A stretch of 64,000 nucleotides of DNA from CBDBEU01 sp965204565 (GCA_965204565.1 CBDBEU010000005.1:1178001-1242000); one strand, 5' to 3'; shown: positions 26,440 to 36,155, numbered from the stretch's first letter. Notes: a model not told the origin generated them from the sequence alone. Made by a program: numbers and translations.

Positions 26440-26885
26440 GCTGCCGATCGCCCCAGCCACCTATTACGCTCATGTCGCCATTGCGCGGGACCCTGATTTG
26501 GCCTCGGGCCGGGCCAAACACAGGATGTGAAGGACTTCGAGGAGATCAAGCGTGTCCATGACAAGAGCAAGGGCCGATACGGGGCTCGCAAGGTCTGGCA
26601 TCAGCTGCGCCGGGAAGGCAAGGATATCGCGCGCTGCACTGTAGAGCGGCTCATGAGAGAGCATGGGTTACAAGGGGTTACGCGCGGCAAGAAGAGAACC
26701 ACGATCCCTGATCCGGCGCAGGGATAAGGTCAATCGCGACTTCACCGCCACCGCGCCCACCCGGATCTGCCAACCAGATCCGCGTGTCGGACTTCACCTG
26801 CGTGTCGACCTGGATGGGGATGGTCTATGTGGCCTTTGTCATTGATGTCTTCGCCTGCAAAATCGTGTGCTGGCGCGGATGCGTC
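26440..26885 (+). pseudogene. IS3-family OrfB fragment
   Basis: Begins near YYAHVAIARDPDLASGRAKH, continues FEEIKRVHDKSKGRYGARKV, WHQLRREGKDIARCTVERLM, and after frame changes IRVSDFTCVSTWMGMVYVAF with the first Asp of the DDE core (SDFT). It ends abruptly at IDVFACKIVCWRG (about 26885), where an unrelated minus-strand ATPase gene takes over. Only the first third of OrfB is present. Confidence 0.75.
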
Positions 26886-27365
26886 TTTCGCCAAACCAAG
26901 ATGTTCACGAATACGATCACGGCAGGCTTCTGGATCGAACCGCAGTCCCACAGATCTGGAGGTCAGGTCGACCCGGCCGCCCAACTTCAGAAGCGACTTG
27001 AACCCGATTCCAAATCTGCCGATCTGGTTACCTCGCTTGGGGGAGCTTCGTGCGTTCAGAAGCGCAATAATTCCCGGTTCATCCAGGGCGGCGCCGGTAT
27101 TGGCTGTCTCCAGCCGATTGGGGGAAAGACGGACATGGATCCGGCCTTCGGATTCTCCAGCCTCGAGAATGGCGTCGGCAGCGTTCTGCACGAGTTCGTA
27201 CAGCTGACGATAGGCGTATCCACCCGACAAAACTACGTTTTCAGTCTCGAAGTGCTCGGCCGCGTCCCGCGGCTGTGCTTCGTAGGCCTTCAGGCGCTTC
27301 TGGCACTCATCATGAACAAACTCAACCAGCTGATCGAACACTGGCTCGTGGCTGCGAACATCCAT
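26886..27365 (-). pseudogene. GHKL/HSP90-like ATPase (sacsin-type N-domain), 3'-truncated
   Basis: The minus strand encodes about 160 residues of an ATP-binding domain. The N-box is RQLYELVQNAADAILEAGE, the G1-like loop is ANTGAALDEPGIIALLNARS, and the G2 box is QIGRFGIGFKSLLKLGG. The protein starts about MDVRSHEPVFDQLVEFVHDE; the exact start is unclear because an IS1380 end lies about 70 bases upstream. At residue 160 (LGLAKDAS) it is cut by an IS3 fragment. Full-length relatives are long multidomain proteins, some found in phage-defence neighbourhoods. What the lost part held cannot be seen. Confidence 0.65.
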
Positions 27366-27435
27366 GCCTACTTCAAATTCTTGAATGGAAGTGTTATGCG
27401 TAGGTTCTTCCTGCACACCCGCAGTCTTCACCCGA

Positions 27436-28737
27436 CATTCACGGGATGACGGCCATCGTCGAGTTGATGTTGCCTCCACGGGCGGACATCTGCAACCCCG
27501 GACCATCGTCGTGGGGATCGAGGGACATCGAGAACAGTGACGCCGGCGTATATCGCACCGGGAGTGCCGATTTCGTCGTCATCCGGGACACACCTCGCCC
27601 GTGGTTCTTGCCGGACGGCATGACAACCGGAAAGTGACGTACCGGCCGTGTGTGACGATCCCGGCGCCGATCCTGATCGGCTTCTCCTTCACGCCGGTCG
27701 GCGACCATCGCCTGACCGCCTCCGGCAGAGCCGGCGTCCGCATGAGGTTACCGGGATTGCAGGCGAGCGTATGAAGCCGGAGCCGCACGGCAGTGTTCCG
27801 GAACCTCCGGCATGACAGCCGGGTGCGCACAATCGCGTTCCTGCCTTCCTCGATGTGCTGCCCGGCCGTGCCGCGCCGGTTGCGGAAGGCGACCACGCGC
27901 CCGGCAGGGCGGCTCGGCCTGGTAACGATGAAGCCGACGCGCGGGACACGTTCGCCCGGATGCCGTTCGACCCTGGCGACGATCAGACGCTTCTTGTCCC
28001 ATGAGCCTGCCCGATGGCTGAAGCCGGCATGGGTGCGGATCATATGATCGGGCGGGCGGCCGACGGGTCGGGTCGGAAGGCAGGCGATGCTTTGCCGAAG
28101 GATCGCGTCGGCTTTGAGACCGATCGTATACCGGTCGCCCTCGGTCTCCGGAAACTCATGGATGTCTGGTGCGGCGAAGGCGGCATCGCCTCGGCAACAG
28201 CGGCGCAAGTCCCGTTCCCGGTAACGCTCGAAGACGGTTGCAGAACGCCGAACTGCCGGATCGCCGAACCGGTTGAACACAAACAGCGGATGGCAGCAGG
28301 TGCAGGCGAAGTGCCCATTCCAGGCGGCACCTTCCTGATCGCCATGGGTCGGCCTGATCGCCATGGAATCCATGTCGAGCACGATGGCCCTGGGCGGATG
28401 CCGCGCGTGCCCCCGGTCAATCCATTGCCCCGACAGATCGGTCGGTGCGGGGAGGTCCTCGTCACCGGCAGGGAACTCTGTCTCCAATCGCCCCATCCGG
28501 CTGGCGCACGCGGCCTGCCCGGCTACGGCGCGCCCGCCGACAATCCATCGCATCGCGGGATCGCGTTCCGGGCGGTCGGCGTCGTTTACGTCATCATGGC
28601 CACCGAGGCGGCCGAAGACAAATCGGCGAAACAATCCCGTCATCGCGTGCCGGCCGTTCTTGCCGGTGCGCGGGTCGCGCAAGCTCATGGCCGGCCATGT
28701 CCGTCAAGCCGAGCGCGTGGGAGGAGCCATATGGAAA
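27436..28737 (-). mobile_element. IS1380-family element, copy 2, defective
   Basis: The best preserved IS1380 relic here. On the minus strand it reads VLDMDSMAIRPTHGDQEGAA (first catalytic Asp), WNGHFACTCCHPLFVFNRFG, RERDLRRCCRGDAAFAAPDI, VARVERHPGERVPRVGFIVT, FRNRRGTAGQHIEEGRNAIV, and ends VTHGRYVTFRLSCRPARTTG. Compared with copy 3 it has lost about 115 bp near 27635 and about 60 bp near 28245. The outer ends are imperfect inverted repeats: CATTCACGGGATG near 27428 and, on the other strand, CCCGCATTTTCCATATGG near 28740. It separates the ATPase fragment from coxD. Confidence 0.8.
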
Positions 28738-28815
28738 ATGCGGGTTACTGATAGGTTTATGAGACGCGGCGAGAGATCGCCGCGCCTCATTGATTTCACA
28801 AGGACCAGAGCCCGC

Positions 28816-29575
28816 ATGAGCAAAGCTGATAGTGCCGGTGGTGGTGTACCGCAATCGATTGATGACACGCTGGAACTGCTCCAGGCCGAGCGCTATGTCG
28901 CCGACCGGGCGTTGGCCACGGTGCTCTTTCTGGCGCTTAAAATGGGCCGGCCAGTGTTTCTGGAAGGCGAGGCAGGTGTCGGCAAGACTGAGATCGCCAA
29001 GGTGCTGCGGTGGGTCTTGGGCGGCGACTGGTGCGGTTGCATTGCTATGAGTGGAACCATGCAGGCCAGATGGTCGAGATCAGGATCGCTGAAGCTGAGG
29101 GCCAGCACGACCGCAGCGAGCTTGAATCCGATGTGTTCAATGAGCGGTTCTTGATCAAGCGGCCGTTGTTGCAGGCGCTTGAGCGCGACCTTGTCGGACC
29201 GCCGGTGCTGCTGATCGACGAGCTTGATCGCGCCGGTGAATCGCCAATTCTTGTTATGACATCAAACTCACACGCGAAATCCATGATGCGATTAAGCGGC
29301 GCTGTCTTTATCACCGGGTCGATTATCCCGATGCCGAGCGTGAGTTGTCGATCCTCAATCGCGGGTGCCGGGCGCGCCGGAGCGTTTGGCGCATGAAGTG
29401 GTGGCCTATGTGCAGGCGCTGCGAGACATGGATCTGTTCAAACTGCCGGGTGTGGCTGAGACCATTGACTGGGCCAATGCGCAGATTGCGCTTGATGCGG
29501 TGGCACTTGATCCGCAAATGGTGGGTGGACACGCTGGGGGTGCTGCTCAAATATCAGGACGATATTGCGCGCATT
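28816..29575 (+). pseudogene. coxD: MoxR-family AAA+ ATPase (CoxD-like), frameshifted and internally deleted
   Basis: CoxD-type MoxR ATPase needed to mature the CO-dehydrogenase active site. It starts at the ATG at 28816 (MSKADSAGGGVPQSIDDTLE) with Walker A GEAGVGKTE at residues 51-59. After a frame change near 29010 it reads ELESDVFNERFLIKRPLLQA and the Walker B VLLIDELDRA. Then about 30 codons are missing before PILVMTSN, and further shifts lead to IHDAIKRRCLYH, DYPDAERELSILNR and LAHEVVAYVQALRDMDLFKL. At about 29575 it is fused to the C-terminal part of coxE. Confidence 0.8.
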
Positions 29576-30065
29576 GAGGGCAGTGCGGCGCAAGGTCCAT
29601 GTGTTTGTGTTTGGCACCCGGCTCACCATATCACCCGACAGTTGCGCTTCCGCGATGTCGATCAAGCGCTTGAAAAGGTCGCCGAGACGGTCGAGGACTG
29701 GTCGGGCGGCACCCGCATTGGCGCGTTCAATCGCGACTGGCCGCGCCGGGTCTTGGGCCAGGGAATTGCGGTGATCCTTGTCAGTGACGGGCTTGAGCGG
29801 GTCACCGACGTAGTGCTGATGGCAGAAGCTGCGCGGTTGCATCGCTCCTGCGCCAGGCTTGTCTGGCTCAACCCGCTTTTGCGCTATGATGGATTCGAGC
29901 CGCGCGCCAGTGGCATCAAGACGCTGATCGGCCATGTTGACGGAATTCAGGCCGGTGCACAATCTGGAATCAATCGCAGCACTTGTGACGGCGCTGTCGG
30001 AGCTGATGCGCGTTTTTCAGAAAACCGCCGCAATGGAAGGGTCTGGTGATGGAACAGGGTGGTGA
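29576..30065 (+). pseudogene. coxE: VWA-domain protein (CoxE-like), N-terminal part deleted
   Basis: Only the C-terminal VWA region is left: KVHVFVFGTRLT, HITRQLRFRDVDQALEKVAE, SGGTRIGAFNRDWPRRVLGQ, AVILVSDGLERVTDVVLMAE, and RLVWLNPLLRYDGFEPRASG. A frame change near 29950 leads to the natural end FRPVHNLESIAALVTALSEL and FQKTAAMEGSGDGTGW, whose TGA at 30063-30065 overlaps xdhC-N. The first half (about 200 residues) was removed by the deletion that joined it to coxD. CoxD and CoxE act together in inserting sulfur and copper into CoxL. Confidence 0.78.
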
Positions 30066-30381
30066 AGATCTGCTGGCACTAGCCGATGGCTGGAAGAGCG
30101 AGGGCCGCGATGTAGCAATCGCCACGGTGGTGGAGACGTGGGGCTCAGCGCCGCGTCCTGCCGGCAGTCGGCTGGCAATCGATGCAGATGGTAATTTCGA
30201 GGGCTCGGTATCGGGCGGCTGCGTTGAGGGAGCGGTGGTCACCGAGGCTGCCGAGGTGATCGGTTCGGGCGTGCCAAAACTGCTTGAATTCGGCGTTGCC
30301 GACGAGACCGCCTGGGAGGTCGGGCTTGCCTGTGGCGGCAAGATCAAGGTGTTTGTCGAACGGCTCGACGAGGCATCATGA
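30049..30381 (+). CDS. xdhC: XdhC/CoxI family protein, N-terminal domain as a separate gene
   Basis: A 110-aa protein with the XdhC_CoxI domain only: VAIATVVETWGSAPRPAGSR, IDADGNFEGSVSGGCVEGAV and LLEFGVADETAWEVGLACGG. XdhC proteins bind the sulfurated Mo cofactor (MCD) and deliver it to xanthine-oxidase-family enzymes. The conserved Cys of SGGCVEGAV and of LACGG are present. It overlaps the next gene by four bases (ATGA), so this is the split form of XdhC rather than a truncation. It is intact although the cox structural gene it would serve is not. Confidence 0.9.
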   Translation: MEQGGEDLLALADGWKSEGRDVAIATVVETWGSAPRPAGSRLAIDADGNFEGSVSGGCVEGAVVTEAAEVIGSGVPKLLEFGVADETAWEVGLACGGKIKVFVERLDEAS

Positions 30382-31073
30382 AGACCGCAACAATTGCGCA
30401 ACTGATCGCCGACCGCGCCGCAAGACGGCCGGTGATCCTGGCGACCAATCTTTCAAGCGGCGATGAGCGGCTGATCTATGACGGCGCGCCGGGAGCGGAA
30501 GGCGCGCTTGGCGAAGCGGCTGCAGAGGCTTTTCGCTCTGATCGCAGCCGCGCGGTGGAGACGGGCGAAGGGCAGGTGTTTTTGAATGTGCACAACCCTT
30601 CACTCAGACTGGTGATTACCGGCGCGGTTCATATCGCTCAGGCGCTGGTGCCGATGGCCAAGATTGCAGGCTTTGCGGTGACGGTGATCGATCCGCGCGG
30701 CGGATTTGCCACCGAGGATCGTTTTCCCGATGTCGAGCTGCATGTGGATTGGCCTGATGATGTGATGGAAACCATTGCCATCGACCGGCGCACCGCTTTT
30801 GTAGCGCTGACTCATGATCCCAAGATAGACGATCCGGCGCTCAAGATCGCACTTGCCGGTGAGTGCTTCTATATCGGTGCGCTGGGCTCTAGGCGCACCC
30901 ATGCCGGCAGGGTCGAGCGGCTGGGGGGCAAGGGTATTGCAGCCGATGTGCTGGCGCGCATTCATGCGCCGGTCGGGCTTGATATCGGCGCGCGCAGCCC
31001 GGCTGAAATCGCGCTTTCGATCATGGCTGAAATCGTCAATGAGCTGCGTCAGGGCCGCGCCGGCAAGTCATGA
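30378..31073 (+). CDS. xdhC: XdhC family protein, Rossmann (C-terminal) domain as a separate gene
   Basis: A 231-aa protein carrying the XdhC_C Rossmann domain: ITGAVHIAQALVPMAKIAGF, VTVIDPRGGFATEDRFPDVE, FVALTHDPKIDDPALKIAL, and FYIGALGSRRTHAGRVERL. Together with the preceding N-domain it makes up a normal XdhC. The first 70 residues (ILATNLSSGDERLIYDG, VFLNVHNPSLRLVITGAV) form the linker domain. Both neighbours overlap it by four bases, indicating translational coupling. Confidence 0.9.
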   Translation: MKTATIAQLIADRAARRPVILATNLSSGDERLIYDGAPGAEGALGEAAAEAFRSDRSRAVETGEGQVFLNVHNPSLRLVITGAVHIAQALVPMAKIAGFAVTVIDPRGGFATEDRFPDVELHVDWPDDVMETIAIDRRTAFVALTHDPKIDDPALKIALAGECFYIGALGSRRTHAGRVERLGGKGIAADVLARIHAPVGLDIGARSPAEIALSIMAEIVNELRQGRAGKS

Positions 31074-32695
31074 TTTTTGGCGAAGTGGCGATCGGTGAGG
31101 CTGAAGGCACGGTGTTGGCCCATTCACTGATTGCTGGAAAGCTGAGGCTCAAAAAGGGAACGCTGCTGGGCCTCGAGCATATCAGCGCGCTCACCGGGGC
31201 GGGCATTTCTCACGTAACGGTACTGCGCCTTGAAGCGGGCGATATCGATGAAAACACCGCCGCTTCAAAACTTGCCGCAGCGTTGTGCGGGCCGGGGTTG
31301 GAGCTTTCACGGCCCTTTACCGGGCGCACCAATCTGGTGGCCGAGACGGCCGGCATCGTCACAATTGAGGCGGACAAGATCGATCGCCTCAACCGGATCG
31401 ATGAAGGCCTGACGGTCGCAACCGTGAGACCGTATCAAGCGGTTCAGAGCGGCGATCTTGCAGCCACGGTGAAGGTGATCCCGTTTGCGGTTGCTGGCGC
31501 CGCGTTGGATGGGGCGCTCACGCAGGTCGGGCAGGGCAGGTCGATTGCGCTTCATCCCTTCCGCGTCGCCAAAGTCGGACTCTTGCAGACCAGCGTTCAG
31601 GGCATGAAGGCAAGCCTTGCCGGCAAGGCGCGCAAAGTCACCGAAGAGCGCCTTGCAGGGCTCGGATCGAAAGTGGCGGCGGAAGAGCGCTGCGGCCACG
31701 ATGAAACGCAAGTGGCAGCAGCGTTGAACAAACTGGTCGCTGCAGGCTGTGATCCGATCATCGTCTATGCCGCTTCTGCGGTTGCCGACCGGCGCGATGT
31801 GGTGCCGAGCGGCATTGTCGCTGCCGGCGGTGAGATTGTGCATTTTGGTATGCCGGTCGATCCCGGCAATCTGTCGCTGATGGCGCGGATTGACGCGGTG
31901 GATGTGATTGCCGCGCCGGGGTCGGCTCGCAGTCCGCGGCTTCATGGGTTTGACTGGGTATTGCAACGGCTACTGGCCGGTCTGCCGGTAGGGGCTGAGG
32001 AAATCACCGCCATGGGGGTCGGGGGTTTGCTCAAGGAGATCACCATCAGGCCGCAGCCGCGCTTCGGCCCTGACGCCGAGGCGACACCTACGGCGCGCAT
32101 CGCCGCCCTGGTTCTGGCGGCGGGTCGCTCGGCGCGCATGGGCGCTGTCAACAAGCTGCTGCTTGAGATTGACGGCAAGGCGATGGTGACGCGCGCAGTG
32201 GAAGCGGCCGCCGCTTCGGGTGCACATCAGGTGGCAGTTGTCACGGGTCATGAGGCGAGCCGCGTTGCCGGCGCGATTGATGGACTTGATGCGTTGATCG
32301 TCAGCAATCCGGATTATGCGGACGGGCTTTCAACCTCGCTCAAATCCGGCATTGAGGCGCTGGGTGAGGAGATTGATGCTGTAGTGGTGATGTTGGGCGA
32401 TATGCCTGGCATTGGCGCTGGTGAAATTGACCGGCTGATCGAGGCGTTCGGGCAAAGCGAGGGGCGCGGCATTTGCGTGTCCACCAGTTCCGGCAAGCGC
32501 GGCAATCCGGTTTTGTGGCCACGGCGCTATTTCCCCGATCTTATGGCACTGCACGGTGACGTTGGCGCTCGTCACCTGATCGGTGAGCATGGTGAGGATG
32601 TGATCGATGTCGAACTGGGCGGGGCCGCTGCCCTTGATGTCGACACGCCTGAGGCCTACAGGGCAGTGAACAGACGGGAGGCAAAGCAAACATGA
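31070..32695 (+). CDS. Molybdopterin-binding / MobA-like nucleotidyltransferase fusion protein
   Basis: A 541-aa two-domain protein. Residues about 1-330 form a MoeA-like molybdopterin-binding region (MIFGEVAIGEAEGTVLAHSL, HPFRVAKVGLLQTSVQGMKA, DPIIVYAASAVADRRDVVPS, GVGGLLKEITIRP). Residues about 340-530 form a MobA/MocA-type nucleotidyltransferase (ALVLAAGRSARMGAVNKLLL, VVMLGDMPGIGAGEIDRLIE, GKRGNPVLWPRRYFPDLM). Such fusions accompany Mo hydroxylases and probably convert molybdopterin to its cytosine dinucleotide form. It overlaps its neighbours by four bases on each side and is complete. Confidence 0.9.
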   Translation: MIFGEVAIGEAEGTVLAHSLIAGKLRLKKGTLLGLEHISALTGAGISHVTVLRLEAGDIDENTAASKLAAALCGPGLELSRPFTGRTNLVAETAGIVTIEADKIDRLNRIDEGLTVATVRPYQAVQSGDLAATVKVIPFAVAGAALDGALTQVGQGRSIALHPFRVAKVGLLQTSVQGMKASLAGKARKVTEERLAGLGSKVAAEERCGHDETQVAAALNKLVAAGCDPIIVYAASAVADRRDVVPSGIVAAGGEIVHFGMPVDPGNLSLMARIDAVDVIAAPGSARSPRLHGFDWVLQRLLAGLPVGAEEITAMGVGGLLKEITIRPQPRFGPDAEATPTARIAALVLAAGRSARMGAVNKLLLEIDGKAMVTRAVEAAAASGAHQVAVVTGHEASRVAGAIDGLDALIVSNPDYADGLSTSLKSGIEALGEEIDAVVVMLGDMPGIGAGEIDRLIEAFGQSEGRGICVSTSSGKRGNPVLWPRRYFPDLMALHGDVGARHLIGEHGEDVIDVELGGAAALDVDTPEAYRAVNRREAKQT

Positions 32696-33438
32696 GCATC
32701 GTTTCACCCTGGTACGAGTTGGGTTACATCATTCCTCATCTCTATACCGACTATGACGCCTATCAGTTTTACGGCGTGGCGCCAGAAGGCATGATGCTGG
32801 TGACCTGCGGGCTCAATCTTACCGACTATACGATCGAGGCGGTGGAGAGCCAGATCGATGATCTGTGGGCGCGATTCGATCTTCTGACCAAGCGTAATGT
32901 CGACCGCATTTCGCTTTCCGGCGTGCCGGTGGCCTCGGCTCTGGGGCGCGAACGGGTGCTCAAGATCCTGGCCGAGGCCGAACAGCGTACCGGCAAGGCG
33001 TGCGATACTGATCTTGAGGCCCATATCGCAACGCTCAAACATTTTGGCGCGAGCCGCATCGCCATTGCCTCGCGCTGGCCGGACAAGGTGATCAATCTTT
33101 TGACCGCCTATCTGGCCGAGGCCGGTATCGAGGTCATCGCGGTGCGCTCAAGGGCGCGCTCGCTCGACGACAATAAACATGCCGATCCGGCGCAGGACCA
33201 CCTTCTGGCGCTGGAGCTTGGCGGCGAGGTGCTGCGCGCAGCACCCGAGGCAGAAGCACTCCTGATGCCCGGCGGGCTTTGGTATGCAATGCATGCGGTA
33301 CCGCTGCTGGAGGCGGAATACGGCAAGCCGGTGTTGCTCAACATATTGTCGATCACTTGGGCTGCGCTTCATACCGCACAGCGGATTGAGCGCAAACCGG
33401 ATCCGAAATGGGGCAAAGTGCTGGCCGGTCTCATCTGA
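32692..33438 (+). CDS. Arylmalonate-decarboxylase / maleate-isomerase-like protein lacking the catalytic cysteines
   Basis: A 248-aa member of the Asp/Glu racemase superfamily by overall pattern: YIIPHLYTDYDAYQFYGVAP, GKACDTDLEAHIATLKHFGA, RIAIASRWPDKVINLLTAYL, and EALLMPGGLWYAMHAVPLLE. In arylmalonate decarboxylases and maleate isomerases two positions hold cysteines, in the loops that here read SLSGVPVA and LLMPGGLW. Neither has Cys, so the known chemistry seems impossible. It is the last gene of the overlapping string after xdhC and the MoeA/MobA fusion, suggesting a role tied to the Mo enzyme or its substrate. The start overlaps the preceding stop (ATGA). Confidence 0.72.
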   Translation: MSIVSPWYELGYIIPHLYTDYDAYQFYGVAPEGMMLVTCGLNLTDYTIEAVESQIDDLWARFDLLTKRNVDRISLSGVPVASALGRERVLKILAEAEQRTGKACDTDLEAHIATLKHFGASRIAIASRWPDKVINLLTAYLAEAGIEVIAVRSRARSLDDNKHADPAQDHLLALELGGEVLRAAPEAEALLMPGGLWYAMHAVPLLEAEYGKPVLLNILSITWAALHTAQRIERKPDPKWGKVLAGLI

Positions 33439-33449
33439 CTGAATTCGGT

Positions 33450-33828
33450 TTAGGGTGACTGGCGGGCTTTGTTCGGGTAGGCTGGTAAGGTGCGGCCCGA
33501 CGCCGATTTCGCGCAATAGATTTTCCAGAATCGATTTAGCGAAATCCTCGTAAGTTCTTACCGACATTACGAAACTGCCGGTGTCTGAGCGCACATTTGC
33601 GTCATACCAGCAGTCGAGATCGATGACCTTGGTGAGGATCGTCAAGCCATTGACCGTGATTCCTAACTTACGCGCGATCTCGCGAGCCTCGCCGACATTG
33701 CGTACATGATCGACTGATTTGGCAAAGGCCGGATGGATCGGGCCTGCCGAATTCCCAATGCCGTCACCGGAGACATCGACCGTCAGCCGGCGGCCGGAAA
33801 CATCATTACCAGCGATCATGTGAATCGC
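33450..33828 (-). pseudogene. DUF1194 (VWA-like) protein, C-terminal fragment
   Basis: The minus strand reads LTVDVSGDGIGNSAGPIHPA, EAREIARKLGITVNGLTILT, DLDCWYDANVRSDTGSFVMS and EDFAKSILENLLREI. This is the second half of a DUF1194 protein, a VWA-like secreted family. The first half is missing; IS copy 3 begins at 33876. The natural stop after LLREI is also gone, and the frame runs on antisense through the preceding gene. It cannot be functional. Confidence 0.65.
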
Positions 33829-33875
33829 AGTTGTCTAGCCCCCATGGTTTGGGTTATTGAAACACGGTTTGTCTA

Positions 33876-34675
33876 GGGTCCGGCCCCGATAACCGTCTTC
33901 CCGATTTGATCCGATGATGGTTCATTGCCTCCGATGAGGAGGTAACGAGATGTATGATTTCTTTTGGTTTTCCGATTCTCGGTGGGCCCGGATCGCGCCG
34001 CTTCTGCCGACCGCCGCTTTTGCTGATCGATATGCGCGGCAGGAAGCGCGTTGATGATCGTCCATGCGCTGCGCTGTGGCGGTCGCCGGGCTGAACGCGC
34101 GGTATACGGGAAGGTATCTTCGGCGCTCCGGCAGGAGCCGAGGTTCCGCCTGACCGGCTGTTCATCGACAACTCCCGCATCAGGGTTCATCGCTGCGCCG
34201 GCGGCGCAAAGGGGGGCTTGGCCCCCATGCCCCCATGCCCCCATGATATCGGCTGCACCGAAGGCGGACGCAACACCGGGCTCCACGCGTCTGCGACCAC
34301 AAGGGCCGCCCCATGTGCGTCCTGCTCCCGACGCCCGGAAACGTGCATGATTGCAAGGTCGCACAGCGCTGCATCAAGGCCATGCCGCCACCCGCCGAAC
34401 GTGTCGCCGACAAAGGCCGTGACGGCCGAAAACTGCGCGAACGGCTTGAAGAGCGCGGGACCGGGCCCGTCATCCCGCCGCGAAAGAACCGCAAGATTCG
34501 ATATCACTACGATCAGGCCATCTACAGGGAGCGAGATATCATCGAACGCATGTTCTGCCGCCTCAAAGACGGGCGGCGCATCGCAATTCGATTCGAGCGC
34601 AACATATTAAAAACGTCACGTCAGCTATCGCGCGCGCCGCAGCCCTCATCTCGTGGTTATAATGAGTCCAGACCC
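33876..34675 (+). mobile_element. IS5-family (IS427-like) element, copy 3, about 800 bp, dead transposase
   Basis: Left end GGGTCCGGCCCCGATAACC at 33876 and right end AATGAGTCCAGACCC at 34675. The left flank ends in TA, but the right flank is TTA, so the duplication is blurred. The transposase begins at 33950 (MYDFFWFSDSRWARIAPLLP). It lost about 50 bp after 34060 and carries the short repeat CCCCCATG three times at about 34223-34246. The DDE end survives in REDIIERMFCRLKDGRRI-like sequence (RERDIIERMFCRLKDGRRIA). It adjoins an IS1380 relic seven bases further on. Confidence 0.88.
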
Positions 34676-34682
34676 TTAAAGC

Positions 34683-36155
34683 CGGCATTCACGGGATGAC
34701 GGCCATCGTCGAGTTGATATTGCCTCCACGGGCGGACATCTGCAACCCCGGACCATCGTCGTGGGGATCGAGGGACATCGAGAACGGTGACGCCGGCGTA
34801 TATCGCGCCGGGATTGCCGATTTCGTCGTCATCAGGGCACACCTCGCCCGTGGTTCTTGCCGGACTGCATGACAACCGGACGCGTCACGCCGGCACCGGC
34901 TGCGGCCGAAGTTCGGCGATCAGCCGCAGGATCTCGGCGAACAGGCCCCCCCTGGCACCGCGCCCTCGGCCAACCAACCGGGCCAACTGGACTGGAACGT
35001 GACGTACCGGCCGTGTGTGACGATCCCGGCGACGATCCTGATCGGCTTCTCCTTCAGACCGGTCGGCGACCATCGCCTGACCGCCTCCGGCAGACCCGGC
35101 GTCCGCATGAAGTTACCGGGATTGCAGGCGAGCGCATGAAGCCGGAGCCGCACGGCATTGTTCCGGAACCTCCGGCATGACAGCCGGGTCCGCACAATCG
35201 CGTTCCTGCCTTCCTCGATGTGCTGACCGGCCGCGCCGGTTGCGGAAGGCGACCACGCGCCCGGCAGGGCGGCTCAGCCTGGTGACGATGAAGCCGACGC
35301 GCGGGACAAATTCGCCCGGATGCCGTTCGAGCCTAGCGACGGATCGTATACCGGTCGCCCTCGACCTCCGGAAACTCATGGATGTCCGGTGCGGCGAAGG
35401 CGGCATCGCCTCGGAAACGGCCACGCAGGTCCCGTTCCCGGTAACGCGCGACGACGGGTTGCAGAACGCCGCGCCGGCCGTTGGCGCTGTGGACGTTGCC
35501 GGGACGAAGTCGGCCGCGTTCCGGATCGCCGAACCGGTTGAACACAAACAGCAGATGGCAGCGGGTGCAGGCGAAGTGCCCATTCCAGGCGATGCTTTCC
35601 TGATCGCCATGGGTCGGCCTGATCGCCATGGAATCCATGTCGAGCACGATGGCCCCGGGCGGATGCCGCGCGTGCACCCGGTCAATCCATTGCCCCGACA
35701 GATCGGTCGGTGCGGGGAGGTTCTCGTCACCGGCAAGGAACTCCGTCTCCAATCGCCCCATCCGGCCGGCGCACGCGGCCTGCCCGCCGACAATCCATCG
35801 CATCGCGGGATCGCGTCCCGGGCGGTCGGCGTCGTTTACGTCCTCATGGCTACCGAGGCGGCTGAAGACGGATCGGCGAAACAACCCCGTCATCTCGTGC
35901 CGACCGTTCTTGCCGGTGCACGGATCGACAGGCTCATGGCCGGCCATCCGGCGTCGGTGGTGATTCCGCAACCGTGGAACTCGAGCTTCAGGCGGCGGTC
36001 GAAATCGAGCCGAAGAGGCCCGTCAACCGGTTCACCCGCCGGTTTTGCCATATGCCGTGCTCCAAAATGCGCTCAAGACATTGGTTCTCATGACGGAACC
36101 AACGATCAATCACATCAATTAATGAAGCCATATGGGAGGAGCCATATGGGAAATG
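34683..36155 (-). mobile_element. IS1380-family element, copy 3, defective
   Basis: Minus-strand IS1380 sequence with ends CATTCACGGGATG near 34685 and CCCGCATTTCCCATATGG near 36150. It keeps VLDMDSMAIRPTHGDQESIA, WNGHFACTRCHLLFVFNRFG, RLRPGNVHSANGRRGVLQPV, DIHEFPEVEGDRYTI and VPRVGFIVTRLSRPAGRV, in three frames. About 130 bp are missing between the DIHEFPE block and the VARLERHPG block compared with copy 2. Upstream of the transposase region is EFHGCGITTDA-like N-terminal sequence near 35960. No full product is possible. Confidence 0.78.
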
